A DNA stretch of 30,830 nucleotides from an uncultured Flavobacteriales bacterium (GCA_946478775.1 CAMLDR010000027.1:1-30830); one strand, 5' to 3'; shown: positions 22,640 through 29,747, counted from the first letter of the stretch. The notes: generated by a model from the letters alone, not told the origin. Translations and numbers: made by a program.

Positions 22640-22879
22640 ATGAAAAGAACCCTGCAAAAAATAGCCTTTTTCTTTGAGATGCGCTCTTTCGGAGTGTGTT
22701 CCTGGTGGGCAACCAAATTGGGGATTCAAACAAATAAAGTGCGTTTGGGTTTTATCTATGCCACCTGTATTGGTTTGGGTTCTCCTCTGATTCCTTATCT
22801 CATTATGGCCTGGATTTTAGAGCACAAACATTATTTTGGCTTTAAACGGTCAAAACGTGCATCTATCTGGGAATTATAA
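22640..22879 (+). CDS. PspC-domain small membrane protein
   Basis: A 79-residue PspC-type protein. The domain pattern is clear: SFGVCSWWATKLGIQTNKVR (residues 16-35) followed by the single membrane segment LGFIYATCIGLGSPLIPYLI and MAWIL (36-60), as in Bacteroidota PspC proteins. In E. coli, PspC senses inner membrane stress and controls the PspA response, but no pspA or pspB is nearby, so the role here is open. The tail (FGFKRSKRASIWEL) is basic. It starts a run with the reductase and HhH genes: the next ATG is 12 bases after its stop. Confidence 0.85.
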   Translation: MKRTLQKIAFFFEMRSFGVCSWWATKLGIQTNKVRLGFIYATCIGLGSPLIPYLIMAWILEHKHYFGFKRSKRASIWEL

Positions 22880-22891
22880 GAATTGACTTTC

Positions 22892-23803
22892 ATGAAAATA
22901 CTCATCACCGGCTCAAATGGTTTATTGGGGCAAAAAATTGTCAAGCGCTGTTTAAAGCACTCCATTCCATTTATCGCAACCTCGAAGGGAATCAACCGAA
23001 ATCCGGATTGCCCGGAGGAGAACTACATTCCTCTGGACCTGCAGCAATCAGAGGAGGTGAAGAAACTGGTGGCAGAGCAAATACCAACAGCAATTATTCA
23101 TACAGCAGCATTAACGAATGTAGATTATTGTGAGTCCAATCCTGAAGAATGCCATCAGGTAAATGTGGTAGCTTCCCAGGTTCTCTATGAAGCGGCAAAG
23201 AACATTGATGCCCATTTCGAGTTGCTTTCAACTGACTTTGTGTTTGACGGAGAAAATGGACCTTACAAAGAAGAAGATACCGTGAACCCATTAAGTGTTT
23301 ACGCAAAATCGAAAGTGGATGCGGAGCAGGCTTTACTAAATGATACCGATAATTATAAAAATTGGTCCATTGCCCGGACGATTATTGTGTATGGAACAGG
23401 TTTTGGCTTGTCCCGTTCCAATATGATTCTTTGGGCTTTGGAGGCGCTTCCAAAAGGAGAAGTCATGAAATTGGTCGATGATCAGTTTCGCGCCCCAACC
23501 TGGGCAGACGATCTGGCATACGGCTGTGTGGAAATTATTCGAAGAAAGCAAACCGGAGTTTTTCACCTTTCCGGACCGGTTTCAAGACCCGTTAACAAGA
23601 TAGTTGAAGAAGTAGGAGCCGCTCTCGGATTGACAAACCTAAACATAGAAACAATCTCTTCATCCACACTGAACCAGGCTGCTAAACGTCCGCCCAAAAC
23701 CGGTTTTGATTTGTCGAAAGCAGAAAAATTACTCGATTATCATCCAATGGATATTCAGGAAACAATTCCAATTCTGAAAAAAGAATTATCTTACTACCAC
23801 TAA
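22892..23803 (+). CDS. NAD(P)-dependent SDR, RmlD-like (dTDP-4-dehydrorhamnose reductase family)
   Basis: A 303-residue extended short-chain dehydrogenase. The nucleotide-binding motif is ITGSNGLLGQKI (Gly7, Gly10, Gly13). The catalytic set is Ser113-Thr114-Asp115 in LLSTDFVFDG and Tyr137/Lys141 in SVYAKSKVDAE. HTAALTNVDYCE (70-81) and APTWADDLAYG are typical of the RmlD family. Real RmlD enzymes sit with rmlA, rmlB and rmlC, which are absent, so the substrate may be another nucleotide sugar or a small carbonyl compound. ATG 22892 (MKILITGSNG) is preferred to the TTG at 22883 as it gives the standard beta strand start. It ends 10 bases before the HhH gene. Confidence 0.85.
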   Translation: MKILITGSNGLLGQKIVKRCLKHSIPFIATSKGINRNPDCPEENYIPLDLQQSEEVKKLVAEQIPTAIIHTAALTNVDYCESNPEECHQVNVVASQVLYEAAKNIDAHFELLSTDFVFDGENGPYKEEDTVNPLSVYAKSKVDAEQALLNDTDNYKNWSIARTIIVYGTGFGLSRSNMILWALEALPKGEVMKLVDDQFRAPTWADDLAYGCVEIIRRKQTGVFHLSGPVSRPVNKIVEEVGAALGLTNLNIETISSSTLNQAAKRPPKTGFDLSKAEKLLDYHPMDIQETIPILKKELSYYH

Positions 23804-23813
23804 GAACAAAAAA

Positions 23814-24674
23814 ATGACCCACTATTCAAAATCTACTAAACGAGGAATTTTTCTGTTTACAGGATTGCTGCTCGTTATTTTTGTAGCTCCCGACCTGGTT
23901 CAGTACTTCCGGTCAAAACCTGAAATAAAATTAGAGCAATGGTCAATCGCTGAAAAACAGGTTACCGAAAAATTAAACAGGGAATCCGGTTTCACTTATC
24001 ATAAAGGCTGGAATAAGAAAAAGTATTCAAGACCCTTGTACCGCTTTAACCCGAATGACTATACCCTGGAACAATGGATGGCGCTTGGTCTTTCGGAAAA
24101 GCAAAGTGCGGTCGTGCTCAAATATACTTCACGAAAGATTTATTCGAATGAAGAGTTAAAACGGATTTTTGTGATCCCGGAAGAATTGTATCTGCTAATC
24201 AAAGATTCGGCTGTTTATCCGGAAAGAACAAAAAACCTGGATTTCCCCACCGAATACAAAATGGAACAGAAGCTGGTCCATGTGGCAATAAACCGGGCAA
24301 GTTTGGATGACCTTTTGCAGGCCCAGGATATCGCGATGTTCGATGCAAAACAAATCATTCGTGCCAGGGACAATTTCGGCGGATTCTATTCGTTGAGTCA
24401 ATTGAGTGAGGTTTGGCAGGCAACTCCGGAGAAGATCGCTGTTTGGGAAAAGTACATTCAGATCGATCCGGAGAACATTCGGAAGATCAATGTCAACACA
24501 GCCAGTACAAAAGAATTATCCTTCCATCCATACATCTCCTGGAATCTGGCAAATTCATTGGTGAAACTGCGCTCTCAAAACGGGTTTTACAAAGATGTGC
24601 GTGAGATTAAAAAATCAGTTTTGATGACGGATGAACTGTACGAAAAATTGAAGCATTACCTGGTAGTGGAATAA
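23814..24674 (+). CDS. Membrane-anchored helix-hairpin-helix (ComEA-like) protein
   Basis: A 286-residue protein with one N-terminal membrane helix (about residues 11-30, GIFLFTGLLLVIFVAPDLV) and three helix-hairpin-helix units outside it: about 80-125 (NDYTLEQWMALGLSEKQSAV), 160-205 (VAINRASLDDLLQAQDIAMF) and 222-280 (INVNTASTKELSFHPYISWN). The INxA(S/T)xxxL openings are those of ComEA-like DNA-binding units. It may bind DNA at the cell surface during uptake, but in Bacteroidota such proteins are little studied. The segment SWNLANSLVKLRSQNG (24537-24584) has a near copy 650 bases downstream, before apt. ATG 23814 follows the reductase gene by 10 bases. Confidence 0.85.
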   Translation: MTHYSKSTKRGIFLFTGLLLVIFVAPDLVQYFRSKPEIKLEQWSIAEKQVTEKLNRESGFTYHKGWNKKKYSRPLYRFNPNDYTLEQWMALGLSEKQSAVVLKYTSRKIYSNEELKRIFVIPEELYLLIKDSAVYPERTKNLDFPTEYKMEQKLVHVAINRASLDDLLQAQDIAMFDAKQIIRARDNFGGFYSLSQLSEVWQATPEKIAVWEKYIQIDPENIRKINVNTASTKELSFHPYISWNLANSLVKLRSQNGFYKDVREIKKSVLMTDELYEKLKHYLVVE

Positions 24675-24675
24675 C

Positions 24676-25057
24676 TCATTTCCACAGGTCCAGTTCTTTT
24701 CGAAGTGCACTTATCTTTTTATCCAGTGCTTCACCTTCAGCGTTATTTGAGCAGTTTCTTTGACTGCCTTTTGCATTGTAAATTTTAAAACAATACATAG
24801 AGATTTCGTAATATTTTATGTCTCGTCTGTTTACTTCTTCCTTCAATGAAGTTGTTGAGGAACCTTTTTTCTGAATGCGCTTGATTTCTTCCATCAGGGC
24901 TATTTCTTCCCTTCATATGAATGATCAATGCGGCATTGCAATCGCAGGGAGTTATCAACAAAGTTGTATCAATCTTCAGTGATGAGTCACTAACATAGAA
25001 CTGCGCCTGGCAATTGCCGGAAAAGGTAATGATGAGTAAAACAACAAACTGTTTCAT
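24676..25057 (-). pseudogene. Small secreted protein gene broken by a one-base frameshift
   Basis: The first frame starts at 25057 with a signal peptide (MKQFVVLLIITFSGNCQA, then QFYVSDSSLKIDTTLL and CDCNAALIIHMK). The second frame (open to a stop at 24676) continues EEIALMEEIKRIQKKGSS, then LKEEVNRRDIKYYEIS, YCFKIYNAKGSQRNCSN and KKISALRKELDLWK. Removing one base from the GGG run on the minus strand (plus CCC at 24909-24911) joins them into a single protein of about 126 residues. I do not recognise the family. It has five or six Cys after the signal and a Lys/Glu-rich helical half. It converges with the HhH gene with one base between stops. It is either a true pseudogene or an assembly error in a homopolymer. 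Confidence 0.6.
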
Positions 25058-25120
25058 GAACCTAATTTGGTTGAAAGTTAGTGATTTTGGTCAGATTTCA
25101 TCTGGCCCAAAGTTTGGATT

Positions 25121-25183
25121 ACCAGGCAGGATGTGGATTAAAACAAAACCGAATCCTGCTGCCGAAAAGTAAATCTGCCTGGT
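25121..25183. repeat. Nested inverted repeats upstream of apt
   Basis: ACCAGGCAG (25121-25129) is complementary to CTGCCTGGT (25175-25183). GCAGGAT (25127-25133) is complementary to ATCCTGC (25153-25159). The two stems share bases 25127-25129, so they could exclude each other partly. No known riboswitch core is recognised. Confidence 0.4.
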
Positions 25184-25250
25184 TTCTTGGAATTTGGCAA
25201 ATTCTCCCGTAAAATTGCGCTCTCAAAATGGATTACCTTATAATAGAATA
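25173..25250 (+). pseudogene. Fragment of a second HhH gene fused in frame ahead of apt
   Basis: The 48 bases at 25185-25232 encode SWNLANSPVKLRSQNG, 15 of 16 residues identical to residues of the upstream HhH protein (24537-24584). The DNA differs at 10 of 48 positions, and all but one of the changed codons are synonymous, so both copies were once kept as coding sequence. The frame is open from the stop at 25170-25172 straight into apt. No full HhH gene remains here. Confidence 0.6.
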
Positions 25251-25778
25251 ATGATAGAAGAAAAAATCAAAGGCGTAATAAGAGATGTGGTAGATTTCCC
25301 TAAACCGGGAATTGTATTCAAAGACATTACTCCGATTATGCTGGATCCCGCTTTGTCTAAAGAGATCGTAGCTCATTTGGCATCCATTTACAAAGACCAG
25401 AAACTGGATAAAATTGCAGGAATTGAAAGCCGTGGATTTTTATTTGGGTATCCTTTGGCAATGGAATTGGGAGTTCCTTTTGTTCTGATCCGTAAAGCAG
25501 GAAAATTACCTTATCACAAAATAAGCCATTCATATGACCTGGAATATGGTTCGGCTACTATTGAAATGCATGTGGATGCCGTTCAAAAAGGAGAACGTGT
25601 ATTGATCCATGATGATTTGCTGGCTACCGGCGGTTCTGCTTCAGCGGCTGCGGAATTAATTCAGAAATGTGGAGGCGAAGTAGCAGGGTTTAACTTCCTG
25701 GTAGGTTTAAATTTTCTGAATGGTGATGAAAAATTGAAAAACTACTCTAATAATATTACTAATTTAGTGGCCTACTGA
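25251..25778 (+). CDS. apt: Adenine phosphoribosyltransferase
   Basis: A 175-residue purine salvage enzyme that joins adenine and PRPP to AMP in the cytoplasm. The PRPP-binding motif is VLIHDDLLATGGSASAA (about residues 117-133) and the adenine/loop region is AGIESRGFLFGYPLA (about 58-72). The DFPKPGIVFKDITPIML opening is typical of Apt. ATG 25251 (MIEEKIKGVIRDV) gives the normal N-terminus; a TTG at 25194 in the same frame would add 19 residues derived from an HhH gene fragment and is unlikely. Apt uses the adenine released when methylthioadenosine is cleaved at the entry of the methionine salvage pathway, which fits the mtn genes upstream, though it is not in their operon. Confidence 0.94.
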   Translation: MIEEKIKGVIRDVVDFPKPGIVFKDITPIMLDPALSKEIVAHLASIYKDQKLDKIAGIESRGFLFGYPLAMELGVPFVLIRKAGKLPYHKISHSYDLEYGSATIEMHVDAVQKGERVLIHDDLLATGGSASAAAELIQKCGGEVAGFNFLVGLNFLNGDEKLKNYSNNITNLVAY

Positions 25779-25834
25779 ATAAATTAATTAACCGAAAAAC
25801 AAATTAACGGATACCCCAAAAACAACTGTTAATC

Positions 25835-26974
25835 ATGAACTTTGAATTAAACGACAATCAACGAATGATCACGCAAATGGTGCGTGATTTTGCAGAAAGA
25901 GAAATCCGCCCGAACATGAATCAATGGGATGCTGATGAGTATTTCCCGGTAGATGTAATGAAAAAAATGGGTGAACTTGGACTGCTTGGAATCTATATAC
26001 CTGAACAATACGGCGGAAGCGGTTTTTCTTACCTGGAGTACGCAACTGCATTGATGGAATTGGGTAAAGTATGCGGTGGAATCGGGTTAAGCGTTGCTGC
26101 GCATAACTCTTTGTGTACCGGACATATTTATTACCACGGAAACGACGAACAAAAGAAAAAATACCTTCCGAAATTAACTTCCGGAGAGTTTATCGGAGCA
26201 TGGGGTCTGACTGAACCGAATACAGGTTCTGATGCGATGCGTATGAAAACTACAGCCGTTAAAGATGGGGAATATTGGGTAATTAATGGAGCGAAAAACT
26301 GGATTACTCACGGGCTTTCCGGTGATGTTTCAGTTGTTTTGGTTCGTACCGGTGAATTGCTGGATTCAAATGGAATTACTGCTTTTATAGTTGAAAAAGG
26401 AACTCCTGGATTCTCCGCGGTGAAAATTAAGGATAAATTGGGTGTTCGCGCTTCTGAAACAGCAGAACTGATTTTTGACAATGTTCGTTTGCATGAATCC
26501 CAGGTGATCGGTGAGATTGGACAAGGATTCAAGCAGGCAATGCACATTTTGGACGGAGGTCGTATTTCGATCGCAGCACTTTCTTGTGGAATTGCACGCG
26601 GAGCTTACGAAGCATCTGTGAAATATGCCAAAGAGCGTGAGCAGTTCGGACAGCCGATTGGTAAATTCCAGGCAATTGGATTTAAATTGGCCGACATGGC
26701 AACAGAAGTGGAAGCCGCTGAGTTGTTGACTTTCCAGGCAGCGGATTACAAGAACAGAAATCAGAAAATGACTACTCAGGGGGCATTTGCCAAATACTTC
26801 GCTTCGGAAGTTTCCGTGAGATGTGGAAATGAGGCCGTTCAGATCATGGGTGGTTACGGATACACAAAAGAATACCCGGCAGAGAAATTCTTAAGAGATG
26901 CGAAATTGATGACCATTGGTGAAGGAACTTCTGAAATCCAAAAACTGGTTATCTCAAGAGAATTACTGAAATAG
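25835..26974 (+). CDS. Acyl-CoA dehydrogenase
   Basis: A 379-residue flavoenzyme that removes two hydrogens from an acyl-CoA between C2 and C3, passing electrons to ETF. The N-terminal helical domain (about 5-118), the middle beta domain with AWGLTEPNTGSDAMRMKTTA (the FAD signature, about 126-145) and the C-terminal helical domain (about 230-375) are complete. The catalytic base is Glu363 in TIGEGTSEIQKL, the position used in short- and medium-chain enzymes rather than in isovaleryl-CoA dehydrogenase. The YAKEREQFGQPIGKFQAIGF block is also standard. Chain-length preference cannot be read from sequence. ATG 25835 gives the normal start. A repeat-rich terminator region follows. Confidence 0.95.
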   Translation: MNFELNDNQRMITQMVRDFAEREIRPNMNQWDADEYFPVDVMKKMGELGLLGIYIPEQYGGSGFSYLEYATALMELGKVCGGIGLSVAAHNSLCTGHIYYHGNDEQKKKYLPKLTSGEFIGAWGLTEPNTGSDAMRMKTTAVKDGEYWVINGAKNWITHGLSGDVSVVLVRTGELLDSNGITAFIVEKGTPGFSAVKIKDKLGVRASETAELIFDNVRLHESQVIGEIGQGFKQAMHILDGGRISIAALSCGIARGAYEASVKYAKEREQFGQPIGKFQAIGFKLADMATEVEAAELLTFQAADYKNRNQKMTTQGAFAKYFASEVSVRCGNEAVQIMGGYGYTKEYPAEKFLRDAKLMTIGEGTSEIQKLVISRELLK

Positions 26975-26995
26975 TTTAAAAGTTCATTGGAACAC

Positions 26996-27050
26996 TTTGA
27001 ACAAATTTGAACCTTTTTAACCCTTTGAACCAATCTTTTTTGATTGGGTT
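26996..27050 (+). terminator. Terminator-like hairpin with TTTGAAC repeats after the acyl-CoA dehydrogenase gene
   Basis: TTTGAAC occurs three times (26996-27002, 27006-27012, 27024-27030). AACCAATC (27028-27035) pairs with GATTGGGTT (27042-27050) with one bulged base around a T6 loop. Termination is likely but the T tract after the stem is weak. Confidence 0.5.
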
Positions 27051-27094
27051 AAATTATTTTTCAAAAGAGGACTGTTATTTAAAAAAAGATTTTA

Positions 27095-27102
27095 TATCTT
27101 TG
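27095..27102 (+). promoter_or_regulatory. -7 box of rpsU
   Basis: TATCTTTG fits TAnnTTTG exactly and is followed by a GC-rich start region (cgctcc). The transcript would have a leader of about 50 bases before ATG 27158. There is no good -33 TTTG. Confidence 0.65.
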
Positions 27103-27157
27103 CGCTCCTTATCAGCGGATAGGTATTAAAAAGCTAACAATAGAATTTAAAATAGAT

Positions 27158-27349
27158 ATGTTAATCATTCCAGTTAAAGAAGGCGAGAACATCGAAAGAG
27201 CGCTTAAGAAGTACAAGAAGAAATATGACAAAACAAATGTCATGAAAGAATTACGTCGTCGTAAAGAATTCGTGAAACCATCTGTTATTGATCGTCAGTC
27301 GAACATTCGTGCAGCTTATGCTCAAAAAATGAAATCTCAAGAGATTTAA
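27158..27349 (+). CDS. rpsU: 30S ribosomal protein bS21
   Basis: A 63-residue basic ribosomal protein with the family core IPVKEGENIERALKKYKKKY and KELRRRKEFVKPSVIDRQ. In Bacteroidota ribosomes bS21, with bS18 and bS6, holds the anti-Shine-Dalgarno end of 16S rRNA out of reach (known from Flavobacterium johnsoniae), which explains the scarcity of Shine-Dalgarno sequences. In that species rpsU itself is reported to have a strong Shine-Dalgarno and to be self-regulated. Here the 15 bases before the ATG (gaatttaaaatagat) contain none. It has its own promoter and a strong terminator, so it is a single-gene unit. Confidence 0.96.
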   Translation: MLIIPVKEGENIERALKKYKKKYDKTNVMKELRRRKEFVKPSVIDRQSNIRAAYAQKMKSQEI

Positions 27350-27378
27350 TACGAAGAATTCGAATTGAATAATATTGG

Positions 27379-27409
27379 AACCCTGACATTTATCGTCAGG
27401 GTTTTTTTG
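27379..27409 (+). terminator. Rho-independent terminator of rpsU
   Basis: AACCCTGAC (27379-27387) and GTCAGGGTT (27395-27403) form a perfect 9-pair stem with a 7-base loop, running into seven Ts. Confidence 0.92.
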
Positions 27410-27457
27410 TTAATTTAATTTTCTATTTTTATCCCGTTAATCAACTAAATTAAATCT

Positions 27458-27961
27458 ATGACATCTTTAAAGATCACCATCCTGAGTTTGTTTGCCGCAT
27501 GCGCATTTCAATTGACCGCCCAGGAATCCAAATTACTGAGTAAAGTTCCGGAAACGAAAGAAGAATTCGTGGCTAGTGAACCACAGGTCATTGCAACAGT
27601 TGACTGGATCGAGAACACACCGATTGACCAAAACGAGGAAATGCATAAATTTCAATACTCGCTGCTTATTCAATGGTTGACCAATTCGCCTACAGTTACG
27701 CTCTCATTGAATGCTTACGTGATGGATTATACCAAGAAGAACAGTGATTTACTGATGATTTTCATGGGTGGATGGACAAAATATTCCTTGCAAAACGAAT
27801 ATACCAAAGATGAGGTCCCGTGTAACCTGGCAGGGCTTCAAAGCATGATCAAGGTTTACAAAACGGGCAAGCTGAAGAAGGATAAGAAAATGGATGAGTT
27901 GGTTGCTTTGGATACAGCAGGTAAATTGGAGGCCTGGGTAAAGGATCAGCTCAAAAAGTAA
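27458..27961 (+). CDS. Secreted protein of unknown function
   Basis: A 167-residue protein with a signal peptide (MTSLKITILSLFAACAFQLTA, cleaved before Q). The mature part (about 145 residues) is mainly helical, starting LLSKVPETKEEFVASEPQVI and ending in a Lys-rich tail (KAGKLEAWVKDQLKK-like). A hydrophobic stretch MDYTKKNSDLLMIFMGGWTK lies in the middle. It resembles unnamed periplasmic proteins of Bacteroidota, but I know no function. It has a single Cys in the mature protein (VPCNLAG). It lies between the rpsU terminator and the Xer recombinase gene, with 69 bases to the latter, and is probably transcribed alone. Confidence 0.8.
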   Translation: MTSLKITILSLFAACAFQLTAQESKLLSKVPETKEEFVASEPQVIATVDWIENTPIDQNEEMHKFQYSLLIQWLTNSPTVTLSLNAYVMDYTKKNSDLLMIFMGGWTKYSLQNEYTKDEVPCNLAGLQSMIKVYKTGKLKKDKKMDELVALDTAGKLEAWVKDQLKK

Positions 27962-28030
27962 GCTGTATCTAAATGTTACTGCCCTTTGATTACGGATCGA
28001 CAGCCTCTTTTTTGTATCTTGTAATTTAAT

Positions 28031-28912
28031 ATGTCCTACAAAGATTCGTTCATACATTACCTGCAGGTTGAGAAGCGTTACTCGAAGCATACCATTCTTG
28101 CTTACGAAGAGGATCTGGACCAATTCACGGCATTTGCTGAATTGACTGAATCGTCGGAGTGGAATGAGGTGAATCATCAGTTGGTTCGCGGCTGGATTGT
28201 TCACTTGCTGGAAAGCGGACAAAGTAATCGCACGGTTTCTCGTAAAATTTCCTGTTTGCGGTCTGTTTTCAAGTGGCTGCTGGCTGAGGGGAAGGTGGAA
28301 CAAAATCCGATGCTTCGAATCCGCGGTCCGAAAGTGGAGAAGCGATTGCCTCAGTTTGTCAAACAATCTGAAATAGATACTGCTCGCATCGAGCAATTGT
28401 TTTCCTCTAATTTTGAAGGCATTCGTGACAGATTGATGTTTGAACTGTTTTATCAGACAGGAATCCGTTTGAGCGAATTGATCGGATTGAAGAACCGGGA
28501 TGTTACGAGTAATAGTATCAAGGTGCTGGGGAAAAGAAATAAAGAAAGGATCATTCCGATCGGCCGGGACCTTTATGAGATCATCCAATCTTACGAAAAA
28601 ATTAAGCCTGCAGGGCCTGATAGCCAATTAATGTTATTTGTAAAAAAAGATGGCAGAAAATTATCTTCAAAGTTTGTTTATCGAAAAATTAATACATATC
28701 TTGGAAGTGTAACGAATGCGGAGAAAAAGAGCCCGCACATCCTGCGTCATACATTTGCAACTCATATGTTAAACAACGGTGCCGGGCTTGAAACTTTAAA
28801 GGAACTTTTGGGGCATGCTAATTTATCAGCAACTCAGGTTTATACGCATAATTCGTTTGCACAAATAAACTCGATATATTCACATGCTCATCCACGTGGG
28901 CGCAAAAAGTAA
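28031..28912 (+). CDS. Tyrosine recombinase of the XerC/XerD type
   Basis: A 293-residue site-specific recombinase of the size of cellular Xer proteins, which resolve chromosome dimers at dif during division. The N-terminal SAM-like DNA-binding domain covers about 1-88 (KRYSKHTILAYEEDLDQF). In the catalytic domain all active residues are visible: Arg146 (TGIRLSEL), Lys168 (LGKRNKER), His236 and Arg239 (HILRHTFATH), His262 (GHANLS) and the nucleophile Tyr271 (QVYTHNS). Placement next to hpf, tRNAs and tuf is a conserved housekeeping setting in Flavobacteriales, so it is not a phage integrase. XerC and XerD cannot be told apart here. hpf begins 5 bases after its stop. Confidence 0.93.
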   Translation: MSYKDSFIHYLQVEKRYSKHTILAYEEDLDQFTAFAELTESSEWNEVNHQLVRGWIVHLLESGQSNRTVSRKISCLRSVFKWLLAEGKVEQNPMLRIRGPKVEKRLPQFVKQSEIDTARIEQLFSSNFEGIRDRLMFELFYQTGIRLSELIGLKNRDVTSNSIKVLGKRNKERIIPIGRDLYEIIQSYEKIKPAGPDSQLMLFVKKDGRKLSSKFVYRKINTYLGSVTNAEKKSPHILRHTFATHMLNNGAGLETLKELLGHANLSATQVYTHNSFAQINSIYSHAHPRGRKK

Positions 28913-28917
28913 AAGTC

Positions 28918-29214
28918 ATGGACGTTAAGGTGCATTCTATCCATTTTAAAGCGGATCAAAAGCTGATTGATTTTATTAACGATAAAGTAGAAAAGCTTCA
29001 GGTTTTTTTTGATCACATTATAGTTGGGGAAGTTTTTTTAAGGTTGGATAAGAATTCTGATGGAGAAAATAAGATAGCAGAAGTGAAAATATTGATGCCG
29101 GGAAAAGAATTGTTTGCAAAAAAACAATGTAAATCTTTCGAAGAAGCGGCAGATTTGTGTGTAGACGCCTTGCGCACACAGGTAAAAAAATACAAAGGCA
29201 AATTAGCGAATTAG
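28918..29214 (+). CDS. hpf: Ribosome hibernation-promoting factor, short form (HPF/YfiA family)
   Basis: A 98-residue protein of the sigma-54 modulation/S30EA family. It binds the 30S decoding region in slow growth and blocks translation. The fold pattern is visible: a first strand VKVHSIHFKAD, helix KLIDFINDKVEKLQVFF, strands VGEVFLRLD and AEVKILMPGKELFAKKQ, and the last helix SFEEAADLCVDALRTQVKKY. It lacks the C-terminal dimerisation domain of long HPF, so it is of the short type found in E. coli HPF or YfiA. It starts 5 bases after the Xer gene and is followed by a strong terminator before the tRNA cluster. Confidence 0.92.
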   Translation: MDVKVHSIHFKADQKLIDFINDKVEKLQVFFDHIIVGEVFLRLDKNSDGENKIAEVKILMPGKELFAKKQCKSFEEAADLCVDALRTQVKKYKGKLAN

Positions 29215-29237
29215 TAATTGAAAATGAAGATTTTAGA

Positions 29238-29269
29238 TAAGCAGCCTTCTGGGCTGCTTATTTTTTTTT
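29238..29269 (+). terminator. Rho-independent terminator of the xer-hpf unit
   Basis: TAAGCAGCC (29238-29246) and GGCTGCTTA (29252-29260) form a perfect 9-pair stem with a 5-base loop, followed by nine Ts. Confidence 0.92.
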
Positions 29270-29290
29270 GATTTTTTTTCACTCAAACCC

Positions 29291-29320
29291 TTGCAGGTAT
29301 TTATTTCTTTGCTACATTTG
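29291..29320 (+). promoter_or_regulatory. Promoter of the tRNA-tuf operon
   Basis: TTG (29291-29293), 19 bases, then TACATTTG (29313-29320): a full match to the Bacteroidota promoter consensus. It lies 66 bases before the first tRNA and just after the hpf terminator, and probably drives the four tRNAs and tuf. Confidence 0.8.
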
Positions 29321-29386
29321 CAAACCCAAACGGGAAAACACTTTAAGAATCGTTCTTTAAAATCGTAATAAAAACCAAACTTTAAT

Positions 29387-29460
29387 GCCGGTGTAGCTCA
29401 GCTGGCTAGAGCAGCTGATTTGTAATCAGCAGGTCGGGGGTTCGAGTCCCTCCACCGGCT
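29387..29460 (+). tRNA. tRNA-Thr (anticodon TGT)
   Basis: A 74-base cloverleaf. The acceptor stem is GCCGGTG/CACCGGC with discriminator T; the D arm is TAGCTCAGCTGGCTAGAGC; the anticodon TGT is at 29421-29423 between the arms CTGAT and ATCAG; the T arm has GGTTCGAGTCC. CCA is not encoded. It reads ACA threonine codons. Confidence 0.97.
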
Positions 29461-29473
29461 CGCATTAAAGGAT

Positions 29474-29555
29474 GGGAGTGTCGCATAGTGGCTATTGCAG
29501 CAGACTGTAAATCTGTCACCTCACGGTATCGCTGGTTCGAGTCCAGCCACTCCCA
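29474..29555 (+). tRNA. tRNA-Tyr (anticodon GTA)
   Basis: An 82-base class II tRNA with the long variable arm typical of bacterial tRNA-Tyr. The acceptor stem is GGGAGTG/CACTCCC with discriminator A; the anticodon GTA is at 29507-29509 between CAGAC/T and ATCTG; the T arm has GGTTCGAGTCC. CCA is not encoded. Confidence 0.96.
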
Positions 29556-29578
29556 CGACAAGGAAAATAATATAATAA

Positions 29579-29651
29579 GCGGGAGTAGCTCAGTTGGTAG
29601 AGCGTCAGCCTTCCAAGCTGAGGGTCGCGAGTTCGAATCTCGTCTCCCGCT
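29579..29651 (+). tRNA. tRNA-Gly (anticodon TCC)
   Basis: A 73-base cloverleaf. The acceptor stem is GCGGGAG/CTCCCGC with discriminator T; the anticodon TCC is at 29612-29614 between TCAGC and GCTGA; the T arm is AGTTCGAATCT. CCA is not encoded. It reads GGA and probably GGG. Confidence 0.97.
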
Positions 29652-29675
29652 CAATTACGATGTAAAAAAGAATAG

Positions 29676-29747
29676 GCCGGTGTAGCTCAGGGGTAGAGCG
29701 CTTCCTTGGTAAGGAAGAGGTCACGAGTTCAATTCTCGTCATTGGCT
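29676..29747 (+). tRNA. tRNA-Thr (anticodon GGT)
   Basis: A 72-base cloverleaf. The acceptor stem GCCGGTG/CATTGGC contains two G-T pairs; discriminator T. The anticodon GGT is at 29708-29710 between CTTCC and GGAAG. CCA is not encoded. It reads ACC and ACT. It lies 86 bases before tuf. Confidence 0.95.

Noticed and set aside
25100..25250. Purine or cobalamin riboswitch before apt
   Set aside because: The stems do not carry the conserved core bases of either class; only nested inverted repeats are seen.
27749..28627. 292-codon minus-strand frame opposite the secreted protein and Xer genes
   Set aside because: It mirrors the conserved Xer catalytic region on the other strand, has no recognisable domain and no promoter; a shadow of codon bias.
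28031..28912. Phage or integron integrase marking a mobile island at the tRNA genes
   Set aside because: Size and neighbours (hpf, tRNAs, tuf) fit the housekeeping Xer locus, no phage genes or attachment repeats are seen, and the tRNAs are intact.
29406..29654. 82-codon minus-strand frame across the tRNAs (GGGTRTPDLLITNQLL-type) and a plus-strand 65-codon frame
   Set aside because: Translation of tRNA genes; this is the well-known spurious protein type in databases.
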